Source: CAYMJV01 sp964390545
Lineage (GTDB): Bacteria > Desulfobacterota > BSN033 > UBA1163
Direction of reading: 5' to 3'
Assembly: GCA_964390545.1 (NCBI GenBank)
Contig: CAYMJV010000002.1
Span: 1-64,000 of the forward strand
Length of the DNA stretch: 64,000 bases
The notes beneath the pieces are model-generated. The model was not told where the DNA came from and ran no database searches. It worked only from the letters and a program-made list of their open reading frames with translations. Of the stretch, positions 52,441-62,479 are shown piece after piece (within the stretch, counting starts at the first letter, position 1; the number at the start of each line of letters is the position of its first letter). A program made the position numbers and the translations under genes.

Positions 52441-53238
52441 CTAATTAAACCCGTGCCCACTCTTACAAATGTTTGATTCAAGGAGTTCAAATCCCTTCTT
52501 CCAAAAGAAATCCATTATCTCCTCAGGCTTGGATACCTCGAAGGGATAACCGTCAACCCAATCGATAAGATCATGCCAAACAGACATCCCTCTGCTTTTC
52601 TTCTTCTCAGCCCATTCTTTGAAGGCAAGAGGATTCTGGAGTCGCATCAGCCGAGCCAAAGCGGAATGAATGAGCCAAAGAGCCCCTACCATGAATACCA
52701 TGAATATCTGAACCGGCTTTGGAGATTGATTATAGAACTTCTTCAAGGCGGCCCAGCGGCGGCTTGCATCTCCCTGATCATTATAGATTGAAATGTATAA
52801 TTTCCCCCCTTCACCGACCAACGGAATAACATTTTCCAATGCTTTCCACATTGCCCCTGTATGGTGAAGAACTCCCCAAGAATAAACAACATCAAATTGT
52901 CCAAGCAGTTTCAGATAATCCCCGTTCAATACATCTCCTTGCTCAATCGTCCAATTTGAATCATTGGGGAAATAACGCCGTTTGAGTTCCATCGTACATG
53001 CCACTGAGAGTGGATCAAAATCAAACGAGTGAACCCTTGCCCCTAATCGTCTTGCAGAAAGCGAAAATAAGCCGCTTCCTGAGCCAATATCGAGAAAAGA
53101 CTTCCCAGTTAAGTAATCCGCCTCCAGCATTTGTCTAAGGGATTTTTGTGCCTCCAATATTCGTTCTTCATCCAATGTCAAAAGAAATCGCTGCCAGTTT
53201 TTACCAAATTCAAATCGGTTTGCTTTTTCAACTTCCAT
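52441..53238 (-). CDS. Class I SAM-dependent methyltransferase
   Basis: 265 residues. SAM site FLDIGSGSGLFSLSARRLG (about 64-82), acidic loop SFDFDPLS, and post-motif SWGVLHHTG. The UbiG/Methyltransf_25 type. It may methylate a sugar; the substrate is not readable. A hydrophobic segment (VQIFMVFMVGALWLIHSAL) near residue 185 suggests contact with the membrane. Confidence 0.82.
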   Translation of the reverse strand: MEVEKANRFEFGKNWQRFLLTLDEERILEAQKSLRQMLEADYLTGKSFLDIGSGSGLFSLSARRLGARVHSFDFDPLSVACTMELKRRYFPNDSNWTIEQGDVLNGDYLKLLGQFDVVYSWGVLHHTGAMWKALENVIPLVGEGGKLYISIYNDQGDASRRWAALKKFYNQSPKPVQIFMVFMVGALWLIHSALARLMRLQNPLAFKEWAEKKKSRGMSVWHDLIDWVDGYPFEVSKPEEIMDFFWKKGFELLESNICKSGHGFN

Positions 53239-53275
53239 TTAGTGCTCACTCATTGGTTTATTCTCTTAATGTGTT

Positions 53276-54475
53276 TCATCCGGTTGAGTCTTCTTCAAAT
53301 AATCTAACAAAGGATTTGACAAAATGTTCCTCAGAACAATTATTCTGAATCCAAAGCCATGATTTGTATGATAGATCAGCATGGTCCCCGTTTCTCAATA
53401 ATATCTTGACCATGAATTCAGCGATTTCTTTTGAGTCTTTGCTATTAAAAATAGGAGGCCTCGTTTTGTAATAAGGCACTATGGAATCATTCTCATTTGA
53501 AATAGAAATACTAATCGTACCATTCGCTAAAGGTTCTAATGCAGCATAAGTAATTGCCGAGGTTCCAAACTGCCCAAAACACATGGCGGCTCCTTGATAA
53601 TATCGATCAAGTTCCTCTCTCCTCATCTCATCAATCCATATAATAGAATCATCGATACCCAAGGCTCTCGATAATGATTTCGATGCTTCCACATCAGGCC
53701 CCTTCCTTACAAGAACAAGTTTGGATTGGTGGTCCCCGGTCCGTTTTTTAAATATTGCATAGGATTTCAATAGGACGTCATTTCCTTTATTATCCGCCAT
53801 ATCTCTTAGAGTTCCTGACCAGACATGGCGCGTGGAGGAAAAGAAATATCGTTCCGCCCGAATTTGTTCATATACTATCCTCTTGCTTTGAGCCTTTTGT
53901 TCTAGGAGAGTTTGGTAATCAGTAGTCTTGAAATAATGGGGCAGGAAAAACATTCGCTTACCAGGACATATTCGGCCCAGACTTTCAAGTTGATAGGGAG
54001 ATATCATGATGGAGGTTGCTTCGCAAATGGATCTTCTTGCCTTAGAACGCTCTGAGATGACTCTATAAGGATGTTTGATGAACCTCTTACAGAGAGGGGT
54101 GTTTGAAAGCGCCATGCGAATAAAGCATTCCTCGTCGATATCTGAGCCATAACTCCAGTACTTATACTTCATCCCAGCTTTTTTAAGAAGGTAAGCATTT
54201 CTCCCTGTGGCAAGACAATGAAGGATATGTTCTTCTGCTTTGATCCGACTTAATAAGGTGACGATCTTCTTCGGACTTCGAAGGTGATCTTGAAACACAT
54301 GAGATTGGTCCCACTCCTCGGATCGGGCGCCATAATGGAAATGTGTCGAATCGTGGTTCGTTGCCTTTGATCCCAGATAAATATAGTACGTCTCAACGCC
54401 ATGTCGATTTAGCGTATCCGCCATACGAAAAGGCAGCCCTCCTACTTCGAAGGAACAAAAAATGAGATAACTCAC
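53276..54475 (-). CDS. Glycosyltransferase-like protein (GT-B fold)
   Basis: 399 residues. The N-terminal half begins MSYLIFCSFEVGGLPFRMADTLNRHG, a GT-B pattern, and the C-terminal half has LVLVRKGPDVEASKSLSRALGI and a donor-site-like YYQGAAMCFGQFGTSAITYAALEPLANGT. The EX7E motif is not exact, so activity is less sure. The start is GTG overlapping the methyltransferase gene by GTGA. Confidence 0.7.
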   Translation of the reverse strand: MSYLIFCSFEVGGLPFRMADTLNRHGVETYYIYLGSKATNHDSTHFHYGARSEEWDQSHVFQDHLRSPKKIVTLLSRIKAEEHILHCLATGRNAYLLKKAGMKYKYWSYGSDIDEECFIRMALSNTPLCKRFIKHPYRVISERSKARRSICEATSIMISPYQLESLGRICPGKRMFFLPHYFKTTDYQTLLEQKAQSKRIVYEQIRAERYFFSSTRHVWSGTLRDMADNKGNDVLLKSYAIFKKRTGDHQSKLVLVRKGPDVEASKSLSRALGIDDSIIWIDEMRREELDRYYQGAAMCFGQFGTSAITYAALEPLANGTISISISNENDSIVPYYKTRPPIFNSKDSKEIAEFMVKILLRNGDHADLSYKSWLWIQNNCSEEHFVKSFVRLFEEDSTG

Positions 54476-55164
54476 CGTCTTCTCCCGACAAATGAAAAAG
54501 AGTTAGCAGTCATTCGAAGCTTTTTTGAATTATCAATCAGGTAATCGAGATACTTCAAAAGACAAAACACATATCGTATCGAAATACGCCATAAGGCTTT
54601 CAGGTACTTTGTTGGAACAAATTGCTCAAAATATTCTAAAAGGAATACGGATAAAAATGATCCACCCCCTGATCCGACCTGTTCGAGAATGACATCAAAT
54701 CTTCTTTCATCAAATAGGGAACGGATCCCTTTATCAGTGAATCTGAAATAATCGTGCTCGTCATGAATAACGTTCAAGAATGGTAGTTCCAAAACAACAT
54801 ATCCCCCAGAGTGGAGGACTCTAAATATCTCATCCGCAACGATCCATGGTTTTTTTACATGTTCAAGAACGGCAATGCTATAGACCACATCAAGGCATTC
54901 ACTCTTGAAGGGTAGAAAATGGGCATCGGCAACGACATGGAGGTTCTTCTTGGAGAAAGAGATATCCAGATTAATCGTTTTGATGTTCTTTGAAAGATAG
55001 TGGTCGAACTGGCCAACACCCGAACCGAGATTTAAAACCCTTTTCCCTGGCCCATTCTGGTTCATCCAGTCAAATAATTTCTGATTCCTCACCCTGGTAT
55101 ATGTGGGCTCAGGAAGCCATGCGTATATTCTATTGAACATCTTCTTGAGTCTCTCTTGAATCAT
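54472..55164 (-). CDS. Class I SAM-dependent methyltransferase
   Basis: About 230 residues from ATG at 55164, which overlaps the aminotransferase stop by ATGA; a longer reading from 55197 overlaps it by 37 bases. SAM site VLNLGSGVGQFDHYLS, then INLDISFS and DVVYSIAVLEHVKKPW, the Methyltransf_11 pattern. A role on a glycan or lipid intermediate is inferred from the neighbours. Confidence 0.82.
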   Translation of the reverse strand: MIQERLKKMFNRIYAWLPEPTYTRVRNQKLFDWMNQNGPGKRVLNLGSGVGQFDHYLSKNIKTINLDISFSKKNLHVVADAHFLPFKSECLDVVYSIAVLEHVKKPWIVADEIFRVLHSGGYVVLELPFLNVIHDEHDYFRFTDKGIRSLFDERRFDVILEQVGSGGGSFLSVFLLEYFEQFVPTKYLKALWRISIRYVFCLLKYLDYLIDNSKKLRMTANSFSFVGRRR

Positions 55165-56297
55165 AATTGGGAAATCACTTTTTTTAACACATCGCAAACG
55201 ATCTTAACTTCTTCTTCGGATAGTTTAGGATACAAAGGAAGAGAGATCGTTCTGTTCCCTATCTCGTTCGCAATGGGAAAGTCTTCAGGCCTATATCCAA
55301 ACTTCTCTTTGAAATATTTTAAAGTATGAACGGCCCTAAAGTTAACGGCACATCCGATGCCATTTTCCTCCATCTTTTCGATCACTTCATCTCTTGAAAC
55401 TTCTCTTGGTAAGAGAACCGTAAAGAGGTGATGTCCGCTCCTTTCGTTTCCTTGAGGTCCTTCTATGAAATCGAGCCCCTCTACATCATTCAAAAGCTCA
55501 CGATAAAGCACTTCAAGATCCTGACGCCGCTGCCTGTAATGATTCAACTTGTCAATTTGATGGATAAGCAAAGCGGCCTGAATGTCGTCCATATTATATT
55601 TCCACCCCATGGTCTCCATATCCCAGTGCTCATATTTTTTCGTATAGCGATAGGAAGCATCTTTCGTGATGCCATGATGCCTGGCAGACCGATACCAGGA
55701 GGCATCTTCCGCAGATTTGCACACCAGAGCCCCCCCTTCTCCACAGGTCATGCTTTTCGTTGCATAGAAAGAGAAACAGGCAGCGTGGCTGAGCTGACCG
55801 GGTCTTACGCCATCCCTAAGTCCCTCGATGCAATGAGCAGCGTCTTCAATGAGGATCAGATTATATTGTTGGGCTAACTCTGAAAAACCCAGTATGTCTG
55901 CCATGCGGCCAAATAAATGGACAGGCAAGATAGCCCTGGTTTTCTCCGTGAGGGCTGCTTTAACGGTCTCGGGCAAAATCATTCCACTTTTTGGACATAC
56001 ATCCACAAATACAGGGCTGGCCCCCGCTTGGAGGATGGCTGTGGCCGTGGCCACAAAAGTCATAGGCGTCGTAATCACTTCATCCCCAGGACCAACTCCA
56101 TGCCGGAGAAGGGCGAGATGGAGAGCCCCTGTGCAACTTGTCAAACCCACTGCTTCCGGGATGCTCAGATATTCAGCAAATATTTTTTCAAACTCCGCCA
56201 CCTTAGGGCCGGTCGTGATGAAGATGGATTTCATCACCTCACCGGCGGCGGTGATATCGCCTTCTGTGATATTATGTTTAAAAAATTCGATTTTCAT
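55161..56297 (-). CDS. DegT/DnrJ/EryC1/StrS-family sugar aminotransferase
   Basis: 378 residues. PLP lysine in FSFYATKSMTCGEGGALV, aspartate in LILIEDAAHCIEG, and the N-terminal TSCTGALHLAL phosphate region. The family transaminates keto-sugars bound to nucleotides. With RmlB in the same operon (4-keto-6-deoxy sugar), an amino-deoxy-sugar such as a 3- or 4-amino form is likely. GGAGGAA lies about 12 bases before the ATG. Confidence 0.93.
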   Translation of the reverse strand: MKIEFFKHNITEGDITAAGEVMKSIFITTGPKVAEFEKIFAEYLSIPEAVGLTSCTGALHLALLRHGVGPGDEVITTPMTFVATATAILQAGASPVFVDVCPKSGMILPETVKAALTEKTRAILPVHLFGRMADILGFSELAQQYNLILIEDAAHCIEGLRDGVRPGQLSHAACFSFYATKSMTCGEGGALVCKSAEDASWYRSARHHGITKDASYRYTKKYEHWDMETMGWKYNMDDIQAALLIHQIDKLNHYRQRRQDLEVLYRELLNDVEGLDFIEGPQGNERSGHHLFTVLLPREVSRDEVIEKMEENGIGCAVNFRAVHTLKYFKEKFGYRPEDFPIANEIGNRTISLPLYPKLSEEEVKIVCDVLKKVISQL

Positions 56298-56315
56298 AAA
56301 AGAAATGATTCCTCC

Positions 56316-57575
56316 TTATAAATGTTCCCCGCCCAAAAAGTCCCCATTCTCTGGGTTAAAGGAAATCTCTTTAGCAAGTTCCTTTGGGAGAAGAAACAAC
56401 ATCCCTCCCTTCTCTTCAAACGATCTTTGACACCGAGTGCACTGATTCCCTTGAACCCGCGCGCGGCAATCTGGACAAACCAATCCAATCTGACCTCTAA
56501 TAAAATTTTCTTTGACTTGCTTCGATTCCAAGGACCAGGATATAAAAACATCTCGATCCCTTGGTAGGATGGAATCGTATTCAATTAACGCCTTGGCCAT
56601 GTGATAGGTGATTCTCTTTGTAATGGAAGCGAATATTCCGTTCATTATCCTCTTCTGCAACTTCGGTGTCGGAGGCCCATAACAGAACAGCAAGGCCGAA
56701 CAGATGGAACATAGAAAAAATACCTTCTCATGAAAAAAGGTTTCTTCTCTTTGAATCTCATAAAATCTTCTGACCAAGGACCCCAGTTCTGCTTTCCTCC
56801 ATAAGGTCTGAAGACTTTGCTTCGCAATCTGGTCTGCTGCCTTTCTGGCTGCCCTTCTGAATCCTATGGATTTCAAAAGGTAGGGTTTCGACCATCCCTC
56901 CGCCCAATAATTTGTATTCTCGTTGAAGAGGGCATAGCGTGCCATCGCCGACCAATTTTCTAATGTCTCTTTTTTATTCGTTATATGATGAAGAAAATTA
57001 TTGCTCACAATAAAATTGGCTCCTCCTGATTCAATCGGCGGATTCAAACAATCGGCAACTATGCGTTGCCCGATATGAGGATACCTCTTCGATTGAATTA
57101 GACTGTAAGGATTGAGATCGATACCTACGACTTTATTTTTATCTGAAAATATTCTTTTTGAGAAAGTCCCATCCCCGATAGCCAATTCAACAATACCGCC
57201 CTGGATATCCCGGGTGATGCTTTCGATATTCTCTTTGATAAAGGCCATCTCTAAGGACTTTGCAATGATGGGATATAAATGCATGGGATACTGGGAGATG
57301 AATTCAGGGATGTAATGGAGAGCATTCTGATGCAATTGAGAAGGTTGACATTTTTTCATTAAGGTGAATTTAAACCGAGTCCAAAAGATCAAAAAGATTC
57401 CATAAAGATAAAGGAGGGGGATAAAGCCTAATTTCACAACATTTCCAATGAAATGGATAGAAAAAAGAAAAAGGGACAAAAGATTTCTTCTCTTCTTAAA
57501 TTTTGAAGATGAGGAAATAGACCGAATAAATCGGACATAACCCCGGTTGACATCTTTTTCTATAACATCTGTCAT
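56316..57575 (-). CDS. Membrane-anchored methyltransferase with C-terminal zinc ribbon
   Basis: 419 residues. A hydrophobic N-terminal region (about 32-75, LLSLFLFSIHFIGNVVKLGFI and PLLYLYGIFLIFW) should anchor it. The central SAM site is VELAIGDGTFSKRIF, followed by VVGIDLNPY and FIVSNNFLHHIT. Residues about 370-405 form a Trm112-like zinc ribbon with CPDC and CTRC. The combination suggests a methyltransferase acting on a membrane-bound substrate such as a lipid-linked sugar. Between the flippase and aminotransferase genes. Confidence 0.78.
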   Translation of the reverse strand: MTDVIEKDVNRGYVRFIRSISSSSKFKKRRNLLSLFLFSIHFIGNVVKLGFIPLLYLYGIFLIFWTRFKFTLMKKCQPSQLHQNALHYIPEFISQYPMHLYPIIAKSLEMAFIKENIESITRDIQGGIVELAIGDGTFSKRIFSDKNKVVGIDLNPYSLIQSKRYPHIGQRIVADCLNPPIESGGANFIVSNNFLHHITNKKETLENWSAMARYALFNENTNYWAEGWSKPYLLKSIGFRRAARKAADQIAKQSLQTLWRKAELGSLVRRFYEIQREETFFHEKVFFLCSICSALLFCYGPPTPKLQKRIMNGIFASITKRITYHMAKALIEYDSILPRDRDVFISWSLESKQVKENFIRGQIGLVCPDCRARVQGNQCTRCQRSFEEKGGMLFLLPKELAKEISFNPENGDFLGGEHL

Positions 57576-57578
57576 CTT

Positions 57579-58844
57579 CTATATATTCCTATATAAAGAG
57601 ATATTTAACTTTATAAATTCAAATGGATTTCGTTTGCTCAAATACCCCAACAAGAAAAGGCTTATCAAGAAACCGATCATACAGGTCGATGCCGTTGCCA
57701 GAGCGGCTCCTGTTCCGGAAAAGTTGGGAATGAGGTATAAATTCAGTACAACGCCGATCAGGCCAAGAATAACCGCTGTGATAACCATCGCATAGAAGGC
57801 ACCTATTTTTACGCAATAAGGTGCAACCAGGGAGGATAAAGGTAAAAACCATGCGGCGATCATGAGGATTCGGAAAGTTGCCACTGCAGGGAGATAATTC
57901 CTGCCCCCATAGATGAATAGAATGGGTTTTGCAAGTAAAATCATCAACAGAACAATTCCTCCCCAACAATAAAAACCCCATCTTAACGATCTTATCGTAA
58001 TCTCATAATCGTCGGTTGCATGAATCACTCTTGGATAGAGGGCCGTCTGGAAAGTCATCGGGATAAACATGAGATAGAAAGCGGCACTCAAAGATACAGC
58101 AAACATTCCCGCGTTGGATTCCCCGCAATATCGAAAGACGATCAGCAGGTTAATTTTTGTATACACGAAGGTTGCGATGGTGGCAATGTGCTGTTTAAGC
58201 CCTGCTGCGATGATCCCTTTTGCCAGGTCTTTGGAAAACCTTCCACTCAATAAATCATTTCTTCTGAATTTAGCCAAAAGCAGGAGAAAAGTGATCCCTT
58301 GGATGATGAGAACACTTATGAGGACGATGCTGATATCCAGTGAATCAACCCAGTAGGCGTATCCGACAACAAGAATGTTGGTCACCCCTTGAACCACCCC
58401 GATCACCCCGGAATATCTGATGTCCCCCATCGCCTGTAAAAAAATGATCAAATTCCCGGTAAGAATCGTCGCAATCAATAAGATATCAAGAACTATTAAA
58501 TACTTGAATGTTTCTGAAGACACCTGTTCTGGCCATCCCAAGACAAAGCCGGTCAATGCCGCCGCAGCGAAAAGGCCATAAGTGAGACTCAGTGAGAAAG
58601 TGGTCATCCATCTTGACCTGTCATCCGGCCCATATAGAGATTTATTGGCAAAATGATAGATCGCTGTATCCATGCTCATTCCAAACAGGACAGCAAATAG
58701 TCCCACCCAGGTTTGCATTTCCGCATATATCCCACGGCCAGAAGGGCCCAAGGCGCGATTGATCATTGCCGCCGTGATAAACCCAGCAGACATGGCGACC
58801 GTTTTGCTCCCCAACATCCAAATGAAATTTCTTTTCAATTCCAA
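57579..58844 (-). CDS. wzx: Wzx-type polysaccharide flippase
   Basis: 421 residues with about twelve hydrophobic segments and the MATE/Wzx pattern: N-terminal MLGSKTVAMSAGFITAAMINRALGPSGRGIYA. It should flip undecaprenyl-linked repeat units across the inner membrane. The start is TTG; no good ribosome site is seen. No Wzy polymerase is obvious in the window. Confidence 0.88.
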   Translation of the reverse strand: MELKRNFIWMLGSKTVAMSAGFITAAMINRALGPSGRGIYAEMQTWVGLFAVLFGMSMDTAIYHFANKSLYGPDDRSRWMTTFSLSLTYGLFAAAALTGFVLGWPEQVSSETFKYLIVLDILLIATILTGNLIIFLQAMGDIRYSGVIGVVQGVTNILVVGYAYWVDSLDISIVLISVLIIQGITFLLLLAKFRRNDLLSGRFSKDLAKGIIAAGLKQHIATIATFVYTKINLLIVFRYCGESNAGMFAVSLSAAFYLMFIPMTFQTALYPRVIHATDDYEITIRSLRWGFYCWGGIVLLMILLAKPILFIYGGRNYLPAVATFRILMIAAWFLPLSSLVAPYCVKIGAFYAMVITAVILGLIGVVLNLYLIPNFSGTGAALATASTCMIGFLISLFLLGYLSKRNPFEFIKLNISLYRNI

Positions 58845-58872
58845 GAGAAGAGGACCTCTCCTTCAAACTTTC

Positions 58873-59931
58873 TTAATGTAATTCTTTTTTACCGCTCTTT
58901 GTGATAATCGGAATGCTCCTCATCCAGAGCTGCTTTTCCCACCATTTTCTATTTTCTCTGTACCATTTGATCGTTCTTGAAATTCCTTCCTCCCAGGAGA
59001 CTTTGGGCTTCCAATTAAGGGATTGTTGGATCTTTCGAATATCACCCGTATGCCTGAAAACCTGTCCGGGACGGTCACCGACGAATTCAATGATTGAATC
59101 ATCCTTGCCCATGAGCTTTATGATGTTCTGGGCGATCGAAAGAATAGACCGATGGACACCAGATGCCACATTGAAAACTTCCCCCTTCACTTTTTTGAGG
59201 TCAGCATGAAGAATGGCATCAATCGCGAGACAGAGATCTTCCACGAATATAAAATCTCTGGATGGACTTCCGTCTCCATGGACACGAATGGGTTCGTTTA
59301 GAATGCAACTGGTGATAAATCTCGGAATGGCCTTCTCCAGGTGCTGATATGGGCCATAGTTGTTAAAAGGTCTGATAATCGTCACTGGGGCGTCATAGGT
59401 AGCCCAGTAAGAGTAAACAAGCCTGTCTGCCCCTGCTTTAGCAGAGGCATAAGGACTCATAGGCAGTAAAGGGTGATTTTCGTCCATTTTATCTTTCATT
59501 GCTGTTCCGTAGACTTCAGAGGTGGAGATGTGAATAAATCTCTCCACCCGGTCCTTGTATTTCAAGACAGCATTCGCGACAGTCTGAGTCCCCAGGACAT
59601 CCGTCTCGAAAAAAATGTAGTTATCATAAATAGAACGTGTCACATGGGTCTCTGCTGCAAAATGGACCACCACATCTGATTGGGAAACAAGGGTATCGAC
59701 TAGTTCACCGTTTCTGACATTGCCATACCAGAAAACGAGGCGTTCCCCCTTATGTTCATTGATATTTACAGGCAAATTCTCCACATTTCCGGCATAGGTG
59801 AGCGTATCGAGTACAATGATCTTATACTGGGGGTACTTATGATAGACATATCTGACAAAGTTACTCCCCATAAATCCGGCACCTCCAGTGACCAGCATTG
59901 TCCTTTCCATCTCCTCCATTCCCTCCTTCAC
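58873..59931 (-). CDS. rmlB: dTDP-glucose 4,6-dehydratase-like NAD-dependent epimerase/dehydratase
   Basis: 352 residues. NAD site VTGGAGFMGSNFVRY, HISTSEVYG for the catalytic Thr, MDENHPL for the Asp-Glu pair, and YxxxK in PYASAKAGAD. It converts dTDP-glucose to the 4-keto-6-deoxy form. The start is uncertain: GTG at 59931 overlaps wbqC by GTGA; ATGs at 59919, 59910 and 59898 follow closely among several GGAGG sites. No rmlACD set is present, so the product probably goes to the aminotransferase. Confidence 0.9.
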   Translation of the reverse strand: MKEGMEEMERTMLVTGGAGFMGSNFVRYVYHKYPQYKIIVLDTLTYAGNVENLPVNINEHKGERLVFWYGNVRNGELVDTLVSQSDVVVHFAAETHVTRSIYDNYIFFETDVLGTQTVANAVLKYKDRVERFIHISTSEVYGTAMKDKMDENHPLLPMSPYASAKAGADRLVYSYWATYDAPVTIIRPFNNYGPYQHLEKAIPRFITSCILNEPIRVHGDGSPSRDFIFVEDLCLAIDAILHADLKKVKGEVFNVASGVHRSILSIAQNIIKLMGKDDSIIEFVGDRPGQVFRHTGDIRKIQQSLNWKPKVSWEEGISRTIKWYRENRKWWEKQLWMRSIPIITKSGKKELH

Positions 59932-60617
59932 GTTTGTTGCATTAATATTAAAAGACTTTTTTCCCCTTGGTTAAAAAGGAGATCAACCATAGAAAGGTTA
60001 GGGATAAAGTCTCCATAAAGCTGATCATAGATGGGATGGCGATAGTCCTGAAAGCTCACTCGAATCCCCTCTTTCGAAAATGCCTCCTCCCCGATATAGT
60101 TCTTGCCGGATGCCCCCTCATAGAATATATCGGCATTGAATTTCTTGCAGATCTTGATGAGCCTTTCGATTCTGTCACCGTTTACTCCAAGGGTCGAAGA
60201 CTTTATGATCTTCTCTGTATCGATTCCTATCGCCTCAGCAATCTTGACGATGAAATGCATATCGAGATCGATAAGATAATCCCAGTCCCTTCCATAAGCT
60301 TCTTCAAAAATGGATGAATAATGATGATAAAAAGGTGCCTTTGAGTAATTTTGCCTGATAGATAGAAGATGCTTTTTCCTCCAATTCACTTCATTATTGA
60401 TCTTTACCTCGTTAATTAAAGTGTGTTCGTTAAACTTGATCAGCACAGGTACTGTCAGCCATTGAGCCCCATTGGGTGCTTTAATTTTGTTTCGATTCCG
60501 CCAACCGTGTTTGTCATATTGAACATCATCATAAATTACGAAAATATCACTACGGTGCATCTGCTCAAAGAAACCAAGCCAGGGAAGATAACCGGGTTGA
60601 AGAATCCCAACGATCAT
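59928..60617 (-). CDS. WbqC-family protein
   Basis: About 229 residues from ATG at 60617, which has AAGGAG upstream and overlaps the nucleotidyltransferase stop by ATGA. MIVGILQPGYLPWLGFFEQMHRSDIFVIYDDVQYDKHGWRNRN-type N-terminus is the WbqC signature, with HGWRNRNKIK conserved. The family occurs in O-antigen clusters, with a proposed but unsettled enzymatic role in amino-sugar chemistry. It supports the reading of this cluster as O-antigen or capsule. Confidence 0.9.
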   Translation of the reverse strand: MIVGILQPGYLPWLGFFEQMHRSDIFVIYDDVQYDKHGWRNRNKIKAPNGAQWLTVPVLIKFNEHTLINEVKINNEVNWRKKHLLSIRQNYSKAPFYHHYSSIFEEAYGRDWDYLIDLDMHFIVKIAEAIGIDTEKIIKSSTLGVNGDRIERLIKICKKFNADIFYEGASGKNYIGEEAFSKEGIRVSFQDYRHPIYDQLYGDFIPNLSMVDLLFNQGEKSLLILMQQT

Positions 60618-61435
60618 GCAATCTTCTCCTTCGAACAGAGATGCTGAAGGATGATCTTTTGATAATAATAATATCCTTCCCAAGTCCCAATATCACAAGG
60701 CCTACCCTCCAGAAGAAATCCGTATAGTGGAAATTGATTCTTCAAGGTCTGGTAGGTCTTGAGGAAATCTACTTCTCCCGTCTCATGATTTATGAATTCT
60801 TCTGTCATATATTCGAGAGCATCCGGTAAAAAAACAGTTCTCCCAAAACCCCTTATCTTTGAGGTTTGATCGGTTGAAATATCTTGAATTAAATAGTACT
60901 TTCCATCTCCCTTCCTATATTTGAAGGGTTTTGAACCCTTAAAAAAATCCATCTCCTTTTTTGGAATTTGTACCATGGAATTCCAAATTCCAAAGCCACT
61001 CTTGCAAACATCCAGCATCTGGCGAGTAGCCGATCGTTTAGACAGAAGAATTTGATCGGGTATAGCCATAACAAAAGAGGTTCCTCTTATAAAATCCTTC
61101 GCTGTCCGAAGGGCATCTCCCAACCCAAGAGGGGCTTTTTGGTAAACGAATTCGAATTTTACGTCTTCATAAAGAACTCGTCTTGAATGAAGGTATTCTC
61201 GAATCACCTCTTTTTCTTTCCTAATGACAACGCATATCCTTTTTATACCCGAGGAAACAAGTTCTGCGATTGTATGTTCGATGACTGGAAGAGATCCTAA
61301 AGGAAACATCTCTTTGGGGATGAATGTCGTTAAAGGCCTCATTCTTGAACCGTATCCTGCTGCCGGAACCACAGCTGTCTCAATCTCCTCCATCCTGGCA
61401 TCTTTAATTGACATACCAATCGTTTTCCCTATCAT
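60614..61435 (-). CDS. Sugar-1-phosphate nucleotidyltransferase (GalU/RmlA-like)
   Basis: 273 residues. Signature VVPAAGYGSRMRPLTTFIPKEMFPL (nucleotide and metal site) and PLGLGDALRTAKDF, with MAIPDQ in place of the usual GDD-type metal loop. It should make a nucleotide sugar, perhaps the dTDP-glucose used by RmlB. The start may lie a few codons in (ATGs at 61414 and 61393); no strong ribosome site decides. Confidence 0.85.
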   Translation of the reverse strand: MIGKTIGMSIKDARMEEIETAVVPAAGYGSRMRPLTTFIPKEMFPLGSLPVIEHTIAELVSSGIKRICVVIRKEKEVIREYLHSRRVLYEDVKFEFVYQKAPLGLGDALRTAKDFIRGTSFVMAIPDQILLSKRSATRQMLDVCKSGFGIWNSMVQIPKKEMDFFKGSKPFKYRKGDGKYYLIQDISTDQTSKIRGFGRTVFLPDALEYMTEEFINHETGEVDFLKTYQTLKNQFPLYGFLLEGRPCDIGTWEGYYYYQKIILQHLCSKEKIA

Positions 61436-61456
61436 TGGAGCCGAAAAAATTCTCTC

Positions 61457-62479
61457 TTAGGTGTCGGTGATGCTTCCCTCTATTTCTTCTAAATCCAATG
61501 CCTTAATTTTTTTGGTTCTTTTCTCTTCCGCTTTTGTAACGATCTTCCAATAATTGTGTTTCCAAGAGCGATATTGCCAATCCGGGCAATTTCTGCAGGG
61601 TTCTATCTCTTGCCCTTTCCGGGACAGATGCATTTGGCGATAGTATTCGAATTCCTCCCCGTGCCAGATTTCTTTAATACTCTTTTCATGAATGTTCCCC
61701 ATATCTGTTTTTGCTGCGATATCAAAACCGCAAACCATCACCTTACCTCTTGAATCAATGTTTAATCTTTCAAAGATAAAGGGGCATGGGATCATCTCTG
61801 CGGGGGACAGATAGGGTGTTGGATCTGCTGATTTGGAAGGATCATTGATACCCCAAGTGAGATATTTTCTTTTCTGAAAGTTATCCACAATGGGTTCCCA
61901 GAATTTTGCGACGGCATCGATATCAACATCCACCTGGTTGATACCACTAGCGATGATTTTCGACGAGCTTTTTAGACGATTCCTCAGCTCAACCATTCTT
62001 TTGACATTCTTTAGTAATTCATTCCATTTTAGACCTCTCCTCACTTTCGCATATGTTTTGGGGCCCCCGGCATCCACGCTGAACTCTATCATATCAATTT
62101 GCGCTTCAAGCAATCTGGTACTGCTCTCTTCTGTGAATAATGAACCATTAGTGATCAAACCTACTTTGGCTCCGACTTTCTTTGCATACTCCATCAATTC
62201 CACTGCCTTAGGGTGCAACATCGGTTCGCCTCCCCCTGATATTCTCACCCAGGCACCATATTTCCCACATTGGTCTGCAATGATTCGAAAAGTATTCTCC
62301 TCCATAAACGGTCGATCTTTATAATCCGTCCTGATTTGAGAATTGGTGTAAGGGCAATTAGGGCATTTGGCATTACAAACATACACAAATGAAAGAACGG
62401 ACATCATCGGAAATTCTTGAGCCTGCGACTTGATACCGTATCTTTTCAGTTTGTGAATTATTTTCTTATCCTTTTTCAT
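61457..62479 (-). CDS. Radical SAM/SPASM-domain protein
   Basis: About 340 residues from ATG at 62479, overlapping the GNAT gene by ATGA. The radical SAM 4Fe-4S site is CNAKCPNC (CX3CX2C), with SGGGEPMLHP for SAM. The C-terminal SPASM region has Cys in IPCPFIFERL, VMVCGFD and EPCRNCPDW for a further cluster. Such proteins modify peptides or catalyse sugar dehydrations and epimerisations. The setting points to sugar chemistry; the reaction cannot be read. Confidence 0.88.
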   Translation of the reverse strand: MKKDKKIIHKLKRYGIKSQAQEFPMMSVLSFVYVCNAKCPNCPYTNSQIRTDYKDRPFMEENTFRIIADQCGKYGAWVRISGGGEPMLHPKAVELMEYAKKVGAKVGLITNGSLFTEESSTRLLEAQIDMIEFSVDAGGPKTYAKVRRGLKWNELLKNVKRMVELRNRLKSSSKIIASGINQVDVDIDAVAKFWEPIVDNFQKRKYLTWGINDPSKSADPTPYLSPAEMIPCPFIFERLNIDSRGKVMVCGFDIAAKTDMGNIHEKSIKEIWHGEEFEYYRQMHLSRKGQEIEPCRNCPDWQYRSWKHNYWKIVTKAEEKRTKKIKALDLEEIEGSITDT

